The position numbers were made by a program, and so were the translations under genes. Below the pieces are notes generated by a model, which did not search any database, was not told where the DNA came from, and saw nothing but the letters and a program-made list of their open reading frames with translations. Shown here one piece after another: positions 16,857-24,854 of a stretch of DNA of 31,229 nt. This stretch comes from an uncultured Lachnospiraceae bacterium (GTDB lineage: Bacteria; Bacillota; Clostridia; Lachnospirales; Lachnospiraceae). Where the stretch lies: contig CAJUSS010000008.1 in the NCBI GenBank assembly GCA_910588895.1, positions 18,113-49,341 of the forward strand, in the 5' to 3' direction. Positions within the stretch are counted from its first letter, which is position 1. Each line of letters begins with the position of its first letter.

Positions 16857-17642
16857 ATGGCTTTACCAGTAAAACGTTCCGATATCAAGATGGAGACCTT
16901 GCCTGTGGGCATGACAGGAAAACATGAGATGCTGATGCTGGAGGGAGAGATCTTTGGGGCGGCGATATATCACCTTGCCCTGCCGGAGGGAGAACGTCTG
17001 TCCTTTGAGGGGCAGAGCGCGTTCATACGGATCTTTTTTCTCTGTAGGGGCGCGGTAACGTTCCGGGCGGAAGGGAAAGCTTTTTTCTACGACCGGAAAG
17101 CTGTATTTGCGGCATTACCCCAGAGTGCGGTCCAGATCCAGGCCCAGGCGGACAGCAGCATCCTGGAGATCTGCTGGGATATGGAGGAGAGCGATCTTGC
17201 CGACCTTGCGGCCGGCGCAGATCATTTTCCTCTTACGGAGGCCTATGAGGACGCAGCCCAGTACAGAGACTTCTTTAAGAGTGAGACCACCATCAGCCGC
17301 GCGATCATCAGACAGTCGGTCATCCCCCGCTTTGCCATGGGCAGTGTGGAGGCAAAGGGGGATGATCTGGTGGGGCAGCACGCCCATCCGCTGCTGGACC
17401 AGTTTTTCTTCAGCTTCCCGGAGAATGACATGGATCTTTTGATCGACTGCCGCATATGTCCCATGAAGGGCGACACACTCGTACATATCCCCTTAGGGAG
17501 CAACCACGGCGTGATCGCCCGCGGGGATCAGAAGATGCATTACCTGTGGATCGACTGTACCCCTCAGGAGCAGAAGGACGCGGCGGTCGCTTATCTGGAT
17601 GAGGTCCATAAGCCTACCGGAGTGAAGCAGACCCTAAAGTAG
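16857..17642 (+). CDS. Bicupin-like protein in the glycyl radical operon
   Basis: A 261-residue soluble protein of unknown function. It appears to hold two beta-barrel (cupin) halves: residues about 20-105 and about 150-240. The second half has cupin-like motifs, GQHAHPLLDQFFFSF (HxH but Gln where the metal-binding Glu usually stands) and GDTLVHIPLGSNHGV (PxGxxH). Metal binding is therefore likely but with altered ligands. The first half lacks clear metal residues. It starts 69 bp after the radical enzyme gene, behind GAGGAGTTAAGAAC. It might be an isomerase, a lyase or a sensor for the pathway intermediate; no function is claimed. Confidence 0.8.
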   Translation: MALPVKRSDIKMETLPVGMTGKHEMLMLEGEIFGAAIYHLALPEGERLSFEGQSAFIRIFFLCRGAVTFRAEGKAFFYDRKAVFAALPQSAVQIQAQADSSILEICWDMEESDLADLAAGADHFPLTEAYEDAAQYRDFFKSETTISRAIIRQSVIPRFAMGSVEAKGDDLVGQHAHPLLDQFFFSFPENDMDLLIDCRICPMKGDTLVHIPLGSNHGVIARGDQKMHYLWIDCTPQEQKDAAVAYLDEVHKPTGVKQTLK

Positions 17643-17689
17643 ATCTTCATGTGCCCGGAGGCGGGACTTTTAAAGTAAGGAGGAGAGGG

Positions 17690-18832
17690 ATGGAAGAGAT
17701 GCGTGGTGGTATGCCCATCCGTTTAGATAACCCCCGTGTATGGAGGACCTATCTGGGCGGCAGCCGATTGGACCGGCTCCATGGGAAAAAGGAAGGGGCG
17801 GACGGACATTTTCCGGAAGAATGGATCATGTCTGTGGTAGCGGCCAGGAATGCAGGGCGAGAGGGATATAAAGAAGGGATGAGCCATCTCTATGGAACGG
17901 ACCGCACCTTAAAAGCGTTTCTGGAAAAGGATCCGGAGCGATATCTGGGCGTGTCTAAGGGAGATGGGGACGGCCTTTGGGGGGACTTTTCCCTGGGTGT
18001 CCTGGTGAAACTGATCGACAGTGCCGAGCGCCTGACCTTACAGGTCCATCCCGACAGACAGGCGGCCATGGAGCTTTTCCAGAGCCCCTATGGAAAGACG
18101 GAGTGCTGGCACATTTTGGGGGGACAGCCTGTGGACGGGGAGGATCCCTGCATCTATCTTGGCTTTCGCCCCGGCGTCACCCGCCAGCACTGGGAGCATC
18201 TGTTCGATATACAGGATATCCCCGGTATGCTGGAGGCTATGCAGAAGTTTTACGTCCATCCGGGCGACACGATCTTGATCCCAGGGGGCATGCCCCATGC
18301 GATCGGCGCAGGGTGCTTCCTGGCGGAGATCCAGGAGCCCACAGACTTAACGATCCGTGTAGAGCGCACGACCCCCAGTGGTTTCCCGGTGGACGATCTT
18401 ATGTGCCACCAGGGGCTGGGATTTGCGAGGATGTTCGACGCCTTCCACTATGAGGAGCAGAGCCGCGAGGAGATCCGGGAGAGCTGTTTTATCCAGGCTG
18501 TGCCCGTGCTGGAGACAGAGGGCGGGAAGATCGTGACCCATATCGGCTATGGCAGCACCCCGCTCTTTCGTCTGGACGAGATCCGGGTGGAGCATGAGCT
18601 GACTCTGCCGCAAGAAATGGCGTTCAGCGGTCTGTATGTGCTGGAAGGGGCAGGACGGATATCGGCAGAGAAGGGGACGGTGCCTCTGGAAAAAACAGCG
18701 CAGTTCTTTGTGCCGGCCGGTTCCGGAGCGCTCAAGGTCCGGGCAGAAGGAGGAAAGCCGCTGAGGATCCTGCATTTTTGGGGGCCGTGTAAAGAAGGGG
18801 CGGCTGTGCAGACAGGAGAGGCGCAGCCGTAA
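17690..18832 (+). CDS. manA: Class I mannose-6-phosphate isomerase homologue
   Basis: A zinc aldose-ketose isomerase of the cupin superfamily; characterised class I members interconvert mannose-6-P and fructose-6-P. It has 380 residues. Zinc-ligand motifs are present: LTLQVHPDR (Gln and His), KTECWHIL (Glu) and GGMPHAIGAG (His). The VERTTPSGFPVDDL segment lies in the usual substrate region. The frame is open from 17651, but ATG at 17690 is preferred because AAGGAGGAGAGGG lies directly upstream. It follows the bicupin gene by 47 bp and is followed by a strong terminator, so it is probably the last gene of the glycyl radical operon. That suggests the pathway may produce a sugar phosphate, though ManA could be a passenger. 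Confidence 0.9.
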   Translation: MEEMRGGMPIRLDNPRVWRTYLGGSRLDRLHGKKEGADGHFPEEWIMSVVAARNAGREGYKEGMSHLYGTDRTLKAFLEKDPERYLGVSKGDGDGLWGDFSLGVLVKLIDSAERLTLQVHPDRQAAMELFQSPYGKTECWHILGGQPVDGEDPCIYLGFRPGVTRQHWEHLFDIQDIPGMLEAMQKFYVHPGDTILIPGGMPHAIGAGCFLAEIQEPTDLTIRVERTTPSGFPVDDLMCHQGLGFARMFDAFHYEEQSREEIRESCFIQAVPVLETEGGKIVTHIGYGSTPLFRLDEIRVEHELTLPQEMAFSGLYVLEGAGRISAEKGTVPLEKTAQFFVPAGSGALKVRAEGGKPLRILHFWGPCKEGAAVQTGEAQP

Positions 18833-18871
18833 AAAGGGCGGAAAGATAGGAAAGGTATAAAGATCGGACAT

Positions 18872-18907
18872 AAAAAGAGCCGGGAGGTCGCCCTCCCGGC
18901 TCTTTTC
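18872..18907 (+). terminator. Bidirectional terminator after the manA homologue
   Basis: A perfect 11-bp stem GAGCCGGGAGG (18877-18887) with CCTCCCGGCTC (18892-18902), a TCGC tetraloop, A run before and TTTT after. It lies between convergent genes and can serve both. Confidence 0.9.
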
Positions 18908-18946
18908 GCATCGACCCGCTCGTTCGCATGGGTCTGTTTTTTCGCA

Positions 18947-19684
18947 TCAATCTAATTCTTCGACGACCGTGGTGGGCTTGGCTTCTTGTACACCGGCGGC
19001 CGGGGAAGAGGTCTTGTCCTCTTTTTCCGGTGCATGAGCAGCGCCCGCCGCCTCTCCGTCTGGCGCTGCGGCAGTATCATCTGCTGCATCTTGCACCTCT
19101 GCAGCTAAGTCGGCCTCGTCTGCTCCTGCAGCAGGTGTGTTTACAAGGGGCTCATCTTCAAAGATGTCTTCCTCCTCCACGTCCATGCACGCTCTGCGTT
19201 CTGCCGCTCTCTCGGCTGCCTTAGCCTTTGCAGCCTGAGCAGTATCTTTGGCAGCGGAAGCCGCCTCATGTGCGGTATCGGTCAAGATGGCGGCAGCATC
19301 TTTTAATACGTTCCGGGCAGCGCCGGCCACTCCTCCGGCTGCGGCCAGCATGTCCTTGGCAGCTAGCTTCAGTTCGTCGGTGCTGGCGTTCAATGCGATA
19401 TATCTCCTGGTATCTTTCGATCGAGGAGCGCTCGCTTCCTTGTCCTCGTCCGCGATCGTGTCCTCGTCTCCATCTGTATCGGCTGAGGGATCTTCTGCAG
19501 CGGCCTCCTCTTCCTCCTCAAAGAGATCCTCCAGGTCATCGCTGTCCTCGCCCTCAAAATCGCGGAATTCTTCCTCCAGCTCCTTATTGAAGGATCTGTA
19601 CTTTTTCAGATACGAGATACCTGCAGCTGCAGCGCCTGCTACCGTAGCGATCGCCAATACTTTCCCAAAACCTTTTTTTGCCAT
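18947..19684 (-). CDS. Uncharacterised membrane-anchored acidic Ala-rich protein
   Basis: A 245-residue protein that I do not recognise. It starts MAKKGFGKVLAIATVAGAAA, a short basic end and a single hydrophobic helix (about residues 8-25) that would anchor it in the membrane. A very acidic segment (about 35-75, many Glu/Asp) follows. The middle (about 95-160) is an Ala/Lys/Glu-rich stretch predicted to be helical, ending in two acidic, Ala/Pro-rich low-complexity stretches. The composition resembles YtxH-like or apolipoprotein-like stress and envelope proteins, but no motif proves it. The frame is open 183 bp further upstream; ATG at 19684 is chosen because GGAGAGGAG precedes it and the basic-hydrophobic N-terminus begins there. 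Convergent with the manA operon. Confidence 0.75.
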   Translation of the reverse strand: MAKKGFGKVLAIATVAGAAAAGISYLKKYRSFNKELEEEFRDFEGEDSDDLEDLFEEEEEAAAEDPSADTDGDEDTIADEDKEASAPRSKDTRRYIALNASTDELKLAAKDMLAAAGGVAGAARNVLKDAAAILTDTAHEAASAAKDTAQAAKAKAAERAAERRACMDVEEEDIFEDEPLVNTPAAGADEADLAAEVQDAADDTAAAPDGEAAGAAHAPEKEDKTSSPAAGVQEAKPTTVVEELD

Positions 19685-20039
19685 GATAGATACTCCTCTC
19701 CAGGGTTTTTGATATGTTTCTATTTTAATACAAAAGTAGGAAAAAAGAAAGACCATTGTAAAGAATTTATCGCGTTCTCTGAAAAAAGATGGCTTTTCAC
19801 GCCTTCGCCAGAGAGTCCTTTCGCGCAGATGTGCTGCGGGTGGTCCGCTCCGAGAAGGGCTTGCCACAATATCGGCGCGGGCGTGGATAGCATCTACAGA
19901 GATCGGCGTGGGTGTGGAAAGTAGCGAAAAAAATGGCGTTCGGTCCTCCTCTGTGTTATACTATCTTACCGGGGGACATACCTGGATATGGAACATGGTG
20001 GCCGCCGGACAGAGGGATGGAAAGGGAGGCGATGCGGGG
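19685..20039. other. Divergent intergenic region, 355 bp
   Basis: It lies between the two divergent genes at 19684 and 20040. The plus side has a -10-like TATACT (19957-19962) without a good -35. The minus side has an AT-rich stretch (19715-19775) with TAAAAT-type elements. No conserved RNA or gene could be recognised. Confidence 0.3.
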
Positions 20040-20786
20040 ATGGGCGAGGACCGTTATTTTCAGAAGGCGCTGTCTGCCTTCACCCATGATGTGGCCAGCG
20101 GCGGGGCGATCCGGCATCTGACCGACTTGGGCTATACAGCCAGACAGATCAAGGAGCAGCTGGCGTTTCCTACGCCTTATGAGCGGGTGAGGGAGACGAT
20201 GCGGGAGCATCTGCTGGATAAGGGGATCTTGCTGGAGGAGGAGCCCGGATGTGGAAGAGTGCGGGAACAGGCGGAGTATGTGCTGGAGCACGACCAGTAT
20301 GGCAGGACCAGCTTTCGGAAGGTCATCCGTGAGGACGTTAGTGAGGCTAGGGGCATTAGAAGAGACGGGGCTGCCAAAGACGGCGGGGAGATCTGCAGGG
20401 CCGGGAACGCCGTAGGTGCCTGTAGTGCCGGGAGTACTGGAGGGGACGGGACGGTCCGATGGACGGAGAGGGATCTTAGAGGTGAGGATGCGGCAGCGTT
20501 CGCTGTTTTTTTGGAAGAACGGTGCAGAGATGACGGCAGGGAGGGGGCTTATGTCTCCTGCGACCTTGGGCTGCTCTGCAAGCGGGATCCGGCTGGATAT
20601 GAGCAGGTGCTGTCCCTTTTGGAGGAAGGGCAGCGGGAATACGTCCTGAGCGTGTTCTGGGTGCGAAAACGGGTCTACCACAGACTGGATGCGCGGATGC
20701 AAACGATCGTGGTGCGGTTATATAGGGCGGATGCATATCACGGGGCTTGCTGCTTTTTGAAAACGGGGGAGAAGGTCCTGTTTTGA
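20040..20786 (+). CDS. Conserved-looking hypothetical protein
   Basis: A 248-residue soluble protein without motifs that I recognise. The N-terminal part (YFQKALSAFTHDVASGGAIRHLTDLGYTARQIKEQL) looks helical and reads like a small DNA- or protein-binding helical domain. The C-terminal part contains YVSCDLGLLC and VRLYRADAYHGACCFLKTGEKVLF, a mixed alpha/beta composition. The middle (residues about 105-150) is Gly/Arg-rich and probably disordered. The frame is open to 19908, but ATG at 20040 has AAAGGGAGG at 20021-20029, 10 bases ahead. The end overlaps an open stretch in another frame that could be its true C-terminus (see the entry at 20747). Confidence 0.6.
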   Translation: MGEDRYFQKALSAFTHDVASGGAIRHLTDLGYTARQIKEQLAFPTPYERVRETMREHLLDKGILLEEEPGCGRVREQAEYVLEHDQYGRTSFRKVIREDVSEARGIRRDGAAKDGGEICRAGNAVGACSAGSTGGDGTVRWTERDLRGEDAAAFAVFLEERCRDDGREGAYVSCDLGLLCKRDPAGYEQVLSLLEEGQREYVLSVFWVRKRVYHRLDARMQTIVVRLYRADAYHGACCFLKTGEKVLF

Positions 20787-20953
20787 GAGAGTATCTGGCT
20801 TTTAGAGAAGTCCGGTCTTTTACTTTGACCGGAAAGGATATCGCAGCTTTAAAAAGCTGGTTCCAGGATGCAGTCTGTGAGAGCGTAACCTTTGCCGAAG
20901 GCGACCGGCCGGATGAGTCGGATGGCGGCGCTGCCTATCGGACAGGGCTGTGA
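20747..20953 (+). CDS. Short ORF, possible frameshifted C-terminus of the preceding gene
   Basis: A 68-codon frame overlapping the previous gene by 40 bp. Its product reads LREYLAFREVRSFTLTGKDIAALKSWFQDAVCESVTF, protein-like rather than random, with no separate RBS. One extra T in the TTTT at about 20782-20785 would join it to the preceding reading frame as KVLFLREYLAFREV. It may therefore be a natural C-terminus split by an indel, or a coincidental overlap. Confidence 0.3.
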   Translation: MLLFENGGEGPVLREYLAFREVRSFTLTGKDIAALKSWFQDAVCESVTFAEGDRPDESDGGAAYRTGL

Positions 20954-20958
20954 TGGTC

Positions 20959-20995
20959 TGTGCCGGATGCGGCCGCGGTCGTCTCATCCGGCACA
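20959..20995. terminator. Inverted repeat between convergent genes
   Basis: A perfect 11-bp stem TGTGCCGGATG (20959-20969) with CATCCGGCACA (20985-20995) and a 15-nt GC-rich loop. It lies between converging genes. There is no strong T run on either side, so termination is likely but not certain. Confidence 0.5.
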
Positions 20996-21007
20996 CGCCT
21001 CTTTACC

Positions 21008-21484
21008 TTACAGCAGGCCGGAGAGCACCTGTGTGAACGCTCCGAAAACACAGTTGAAGGTGAACAGCGCAAAGACGATGGTCCATATCAGATACTGGGT
21101 CCTGGTGCGCTGCATGGAACTCCGGAAGGATTCTACAACACAGCAGCTGGGTTCTGAAGGGACATAGCAGACAGTCTGGCGTTCGCCTACGGTATAGTGG
21201 CCCCGTCTTTTTTCCGCCCAGTCCAGGCGAGTGGTCAAGTTCTGCCCGCCTACGGTATAGGCGATCACCGGGAACTCGTTCCTCCAGCGGAAGGAGCGGT
21301 TGCGGCGGCGGACTTCCACCACTTCGCAGATGGTGCCTTCGACTTTCCCGGTCATCTCGTGAGCGCGGTTGAGCGCAGTGCTCAATCGTTTAAAACGACT
21401 GAAAAAGGACCAGGTCGCGGCGGCAAAGAGCAGAGCGATCACAAGGACGATCGCACCGCAGACTAGATAAAAACTACTGTCCAT
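21008..21484 (-). CDS. Two-helix membrane protein, DUF3592-like
   Basis: A 158-residue protein. A transmembrane helix lies at residues about 5-27 (YLVCGAIVLVIALLFAAATW) and another at about 133-155 (YLIWTIVFALFTFNCVFG). Between them is a beta-rich domain with EGTICEVVEVRRRNRSFRWRNEFPVIAYTVGG, RLDWAEKRRGHYTVGERQTVCYVPSEPS. The pattern helix, target-of-variable-surface domain (Y-x-V-x-G ... Y-x-V-G-E-x-V-x-V-x-Y-x-P), helix is that of DUF3592 proteins, whose function is unknown. ATG at 21484 is chosen because AGGAGG lies directly upstream; the frame is open further 5' but without coding character. It diverges from the ribosomal GTPase fusion by 171 bp. Confidence 0.8.
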   Translation of the reverse strand: MDSSFYLVCGAIVLVIALLFAAATWSFFSRFKRLSTALNRAHEMTGKVEGTICEVVEVRRRNRSFRWRNEFPVIAYTVGGQNLTTRLDWAEKRRGHYTVGERQTVCYVPSEPSCCVVESFRSSMQRTRTQYLIWTIVFALFTFNCVFGAFTQVLSGLL

Positions 21485-21655
21485 GATAAAGATACCTCCT
21501 ATGTAGTTATAGACATCTGGGAGATTGAAAAACTCCCAGACATATTCTATAATAGTAAAGATCAAAATGCAAGTAGAATAAATGATATGCGGCTGCGGTC
21601 GGCCTGTGAAAAGGAGAGACGGATCATCTGAGAGCGGCCGGGATAGAAAAGTGGG

Positions 21656-24445
21656 ATGAGGATGAAAAGAACGACGATCGGCATCATAGCGCATGTGGAC
21701 TCGGGGAAGACGACCCTTTCGGAGGGGATGCTCTATACCAGCGGCAGCATCCGCAAGCTGGGCCGGGTGGATCAGGGAGATTCCTTCCTGGACACAGATG
21801 CCATGGAACGGGCCAGAGGGATCACCATCTTTTCCAAGCAGGCGATCTTTATGCTGGGGGGAGCAGACGGCCTGGAGGTGACCCTATTAGATACGCCGGG
21901 CCATGTGGATTTTTCGGCGGAGATGGAGCGGACGCTGCAGGTATTGGACAATGCGATCCTGGTGATCAGCGGGGCCGACGGGGTGCAGGGCCATACCCTC
22001 ACCCTTTGGCGGCTGCTGAAAAGGTACCATATCCCGGTGTTCCTGTTCATCAACAAGATGGATCAGCCAGGGACGGACCGGGAAGCGCTGCTGGCAGAAC
22101 TGAAGGAAAAGCTGGATGGACAGTGTGTGGACCTTTCGGCGGATCCCTTTTTGGAAGATCTGGCAGATGAGGACCGGCAGGCTGTCTTTGAGGAGCTGGC
22201 CATGTGCGATGAGGATCTGCTGGAGCGCTACCTGGAGCGGGGGCATGTGGAGGAAGAGGAGTTCCGGGGACTGATCCGGGAACGGAAGGTATTTCCGTGC
22301 TATTTCGGCTCTGCCTTAAAGCTGGAGGGCGTGGAGGCTTTTTTAAATGGTCTGTCCCGCTATACGGTCTGCCCGGAGCGCAAGAGCGGAGCTTTTGGCG
22401 CAAAGGTATTTAAGATCTCCAGAGATGCACACGGAGCGCGTCTGACCCACATGAAGATCACCGGCGGGAGCTTGAAAGTAAAGGACAGTCCTGCCGGGAC
22501 GGATAAGGTGGAGCAGATCCGTATCTATTCCGGGGTGCGGTTCGAGACGGTCGGTCAGGCGGAGGCAGGGATGGTCTGTGCGGTGACCGGGCTCACGGAT
22601 ACCTATGCAGGACAAGGGCTGGGCGCAGAGGAGGCTTCCGGCCTGCCTGTGCTGGAGCCGGTGCTCTCCTATCAGATCCTTTTGCCAGAGGGGCAGGATG
22701 TCCATACCATGCTCATGAAGCTTAAACAGCTGGAAGAGGAGGAACCTCTCCTCCATATCCTTTGGGACGAGCAGCTGGGAGAGATCCATGTCCAGCTCAT
22801 GGGTGAGGTGCAGATCGACGTCTTAAGGGACCGGATCAAAGATCGGTTCGGCGTGGAGGTGGAGCTGGGGGCCGGGAGCATCGTCTATAAAGAGACGATC
22901 TTAGGGCCGGTGGAAGGCGTGGGACATTTTGAGCCTTTACGCCATTATGCAGAGGTCCATCTTTTATTGGAGCCGGGAGAACGGGGCAGCGGGCTGCAGT
23001 TTGCGGCGGATTGCAGTGAGGATGTGCTGGAGAAGAACTGGCAGCGGCTGATCTTGACCCATCTGGAGGAGAAGGAGCACAAAGGCGTCCTGACCGGCTC
23101 GCCGATCACGGACATGAAGATCACGGTGATCGGAGGACGAGCCCACCAGAAACATACGGAAGGCGGGGACTTCCGTCAGGCCACCTATCGGGCTCTGCGG
23201 CAGGGGCTGATGAAGGCGGAGAGCATTTTGCTGGAGCCCTATTACAGCTTTCGCCTGGAGCTTCCCACCGAGCTGGTGGGGCGGGCCATGTCCGACCTGC
23301 AGCGGATGAGCGGTACCTTCCAGGTCTCGGAGACCACCGGGGAGACGGCGATCCTGACCGGCAGCGCGCCGGTGGTGGAGATGCGGGGCTATCAGCTGAA
23401 GGTGGCCGCCTATTCGAAAGGGATGGGCAGGCTGATCTGCACGATGCAGGGCTATGGTCCATGCCATGACGAGGAAGCGGTATTAGCCGCAGACGCGTAC
23501 GATCCAAAGCTGGATATAGCGAACACGCCGGATTCGGTCTTCTGCTCCCATGGCGCAGGCTTTATCGTCCCCTGGTATCAGGTGGAGGAGTATATGCATG
23601 TGGAAAGAGGGGGCAGACTGGCGGAAGGCGGCAGGGCAGGAGAGGATGGGACGGCGGATGAGGGGCTTGTTAGCGGCCTGTTGTCCAAAGCGCCTGGTGC
23701 TCCTGTACAGACAGGAAGAAAGACCGAGGGGAGAGCGAGCGCGAGGGACCGATCAGCTTCTGCCCAGAGCGGCTATCCAGGGTCTTTAGAGAGTGATAAA
23801 GAATTAGAGGAGATCTTCCGCCGCACTTACGGGGACAGCAAGCGCCAGCGTTTCCTGTCAGAGCAGAGAGCGCCCGGCGGCAGCCTTTCGGGACGAAAGG
23901 CTATCCGTGAACGGGTCTGGCAGCCATCGGAGCCGGTGGAGGAATATCTCTTAGTGGACGGCTATAATATCATCTTCGCCTGGGACAGCTTAAAGGAGCT
24001 GGCGGAGACAAACCTGGACGGGGCCAGGCAGCGCCTGATGGATATCCTGTGCAATTACCAGGGCTTTAAGGAATGCCATGTGATCCTGGTCTTTGATGCT
24101 TACCGGGTGGCGGGCCATGCCTGCGAGGTGCAGAAATATCTCAATATCCATGTCGTCTACACCAAGGAAGCAGAGACCGCCGATCAATACATCGAAAAGA
24201 CGGTCCACGAGCTGGCAAAGAAATACCGGGTCACCGTAGCCACCTCCGACGGCTTAGAGCAGATCATCATCCTGGGCCAGGGGGGCTTAAGGATGTCGGC
24301 GGCGGAGCTTTTAGAAGAGGTAGAGCGGACCGATGAGACGATCCGAAAGGAGTATCTGGACAAGCCAAAACGGAAGCAGAACCTGCTGTTTGAAGGGGTG
24401 GATGAGGAGACGGCGGCGTATGTAAAGGATGTGGGGGAGCGGTGA
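21656..24445 (+). CDS. Tet(M)/EF-G-like ribosomal GTPase fused to a YacP/Rae1-type NYN ribonuclease domain
   Basis: A 929-residue fusion. Residues 5 to about 640 are a complete translation-factor GTPase of the tetracycline ribosomal-protection type: P-loop AHVDSGKTT (12-20), RARGIT switch, DTPGH (79-83), NKMD (133-136), domains II-V and the closing SVFCSHGAGFIVPW. Residues about 645-755 are a low-complexity linker. Residues about 764-905 are a NYN domain of the YacP/Rae1 family (LLVDGYNIIF) with four acidic residues D768, D814, D843 and D865 placed as in the metal site. B. subtilis Rae1 is known to enter the ribosomal A site and cut mRNA. The fusion suggests GTPase-driven delivery of an A-site RNase, or linked rescue functions (inference). 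Start may be 21656 or 21662. A tetracycline-resistance role is not implied by this sequence alone. Confidence 0.93.
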   Translation: MRMKRTTIGIIAHVDSGKTTLSEGMLYTSGSIRKLGRVDQGDSFLDTDAMERARGITIFSKQAIFMLGGADGLEVTLLDTPGHVDFSAEMERTLQVLDNAILVISGADGVQGHTLTLWRLLKRYHIPVFLFINKMDQPGTDREALLAELKEKLDGQCVDLSADPFLEDLADEDRQAVFEELAMCDEDLLERYLERGHVEEEEFRGLIRERKVFPCYFGSALKLEGVEAFLNGLSRYTVCPERKSGAFGAKVFKISRDAHGARLTHMKITGGSLKVKDSPAGTDKVEQIRIYSGVRFETVGQAEAGMVCAVTGLTDTYAGQGLGAEEASGLPVLEPVLSYQILLPEGQDVHTMLMKLKQLEEEEPLLHILWDEQLGEIHVQLMGEVQIDVLRDRIKDRFGVEVELGAGSIVYKETILGPVEGVGHFEPLRHYAEVHLLLEPGERGSGLQFAADCSEDVLEKNWQRLILTHLEEKEHKGVLTGSPITDMKITVIGGRAHQKHTEGGDFRQATYRALRQGLMKAESILLEPYYSFRLELPTELVGRAMSDLQRMSGTFQVSETTGETAILTGSAPVVEMRGYQLKVAAYSKGMGRLICTMQGYGPCHDEEAVLAADAYDPKLDIANTPDSVFCSHGAGFIVPWYQVEEYMHVERGGRLAEGGRAGEDGTADEGLVSGLLSKAPGAPVQTGRKTEGRASARDRSASAQSGYPGSLESDKELEEIFRRTYGDSKRQRFLSEQRAPGGSLSGRKAIRERVWQPSEPVEEYLLVDGYNIIFAWDSLKELAETNLDGARQRLMDILCNYQGFKECHVILVFDAYRVAGHACEVQKYLNIHVVYTKEAETADQYIEKTVHELAKKYRVTVATSDGLEQIIILGQGGLRMSAAELLEEVERTDETIRKEYLDKPKRKQNLLFEGVDEETAAYVKDVGER

Positions 24446-24566
24446 CGCCCAGACAGGTCCCTCCTGCAGCAGACCTTTGGTAACCGTACGACATCGTGCC
24501 CTTTGGGTAAAACGCTGTGGTCGCAAGCATCCGGACGACCTGTGGAAAGTGACCTGGATATAGGAC

Positions 24567-24595
24567 TTTACACGAAATTTTTTCTTTGCTATACT
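24567..24595 (+). promoter_or_regulatory. Sigma-70-type promoter for the 55-residue protein
   Basis: TTTACA (24567-24572), exactly 17 bp, TATACT (24590-24595). Transcription would start about 50 bp before the small gene. Among the best promoter matches in the window. Confidence 0.75.
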
Positions 24596-24652
24596 TGATC
24601 TATAGCAAAAGGGTATATCGTATAAAAGTCAATAAAAGAAAAGGAGGATATG

Positions 24653-24820
24653 ATGGCAGAAAAAGAATCGATCAACTTTACGATCGATACGTATATGAAC
24701 CTGCAGCGGATCAAAAAAGCAAATAAAGATCACGAAAATGAAGAATTGGACTATCAATTGAGAGGGGTGATCGCGAAATTATCGTCGATGGGGGTTAATG
24801 TTGAAGATATAACGCTCTAG
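24653..24820 (+). CDS. Small protein of 55 residues, unknown function
   Basis: Starts at ATG 24653 behind AAGGAGG (24641-24647); the ATG three bases earlier (24650) is too close to the RBS. The product begins MAEKESINFTIDTYMNLQRI and ends GVNVEDITL. It is charged, likely helical, soluble, with no signal peptide. It has its own promoter and terminator, which strongly supports a real gene. The basic middle (RIKKANKD) and N-terminal beta-like strand recall small ribbon-helix-helix DNA binders, but this is only a resemblance. It lies directly before the serine recombinase, so it may control it. Confidence 0.8.
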   Translation: MAEKESINFTIDTYMNLQRIKKANKDHENEELDYQLRGVIAKLSSMGVNVEDITL

Positions 24821-24854
24821 AAAGATAGAAGAGCAGAGCTATACGGATCATAAA

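Noticed and set aside
21656..24445. Calling the GTPase fusion a tetracycline resistance gene
   Set aside because: Chromosomal homologues of protection proteins need not protect against the drug, and the NYN fusion points to another role. The sequence alone cannot prove resistance.
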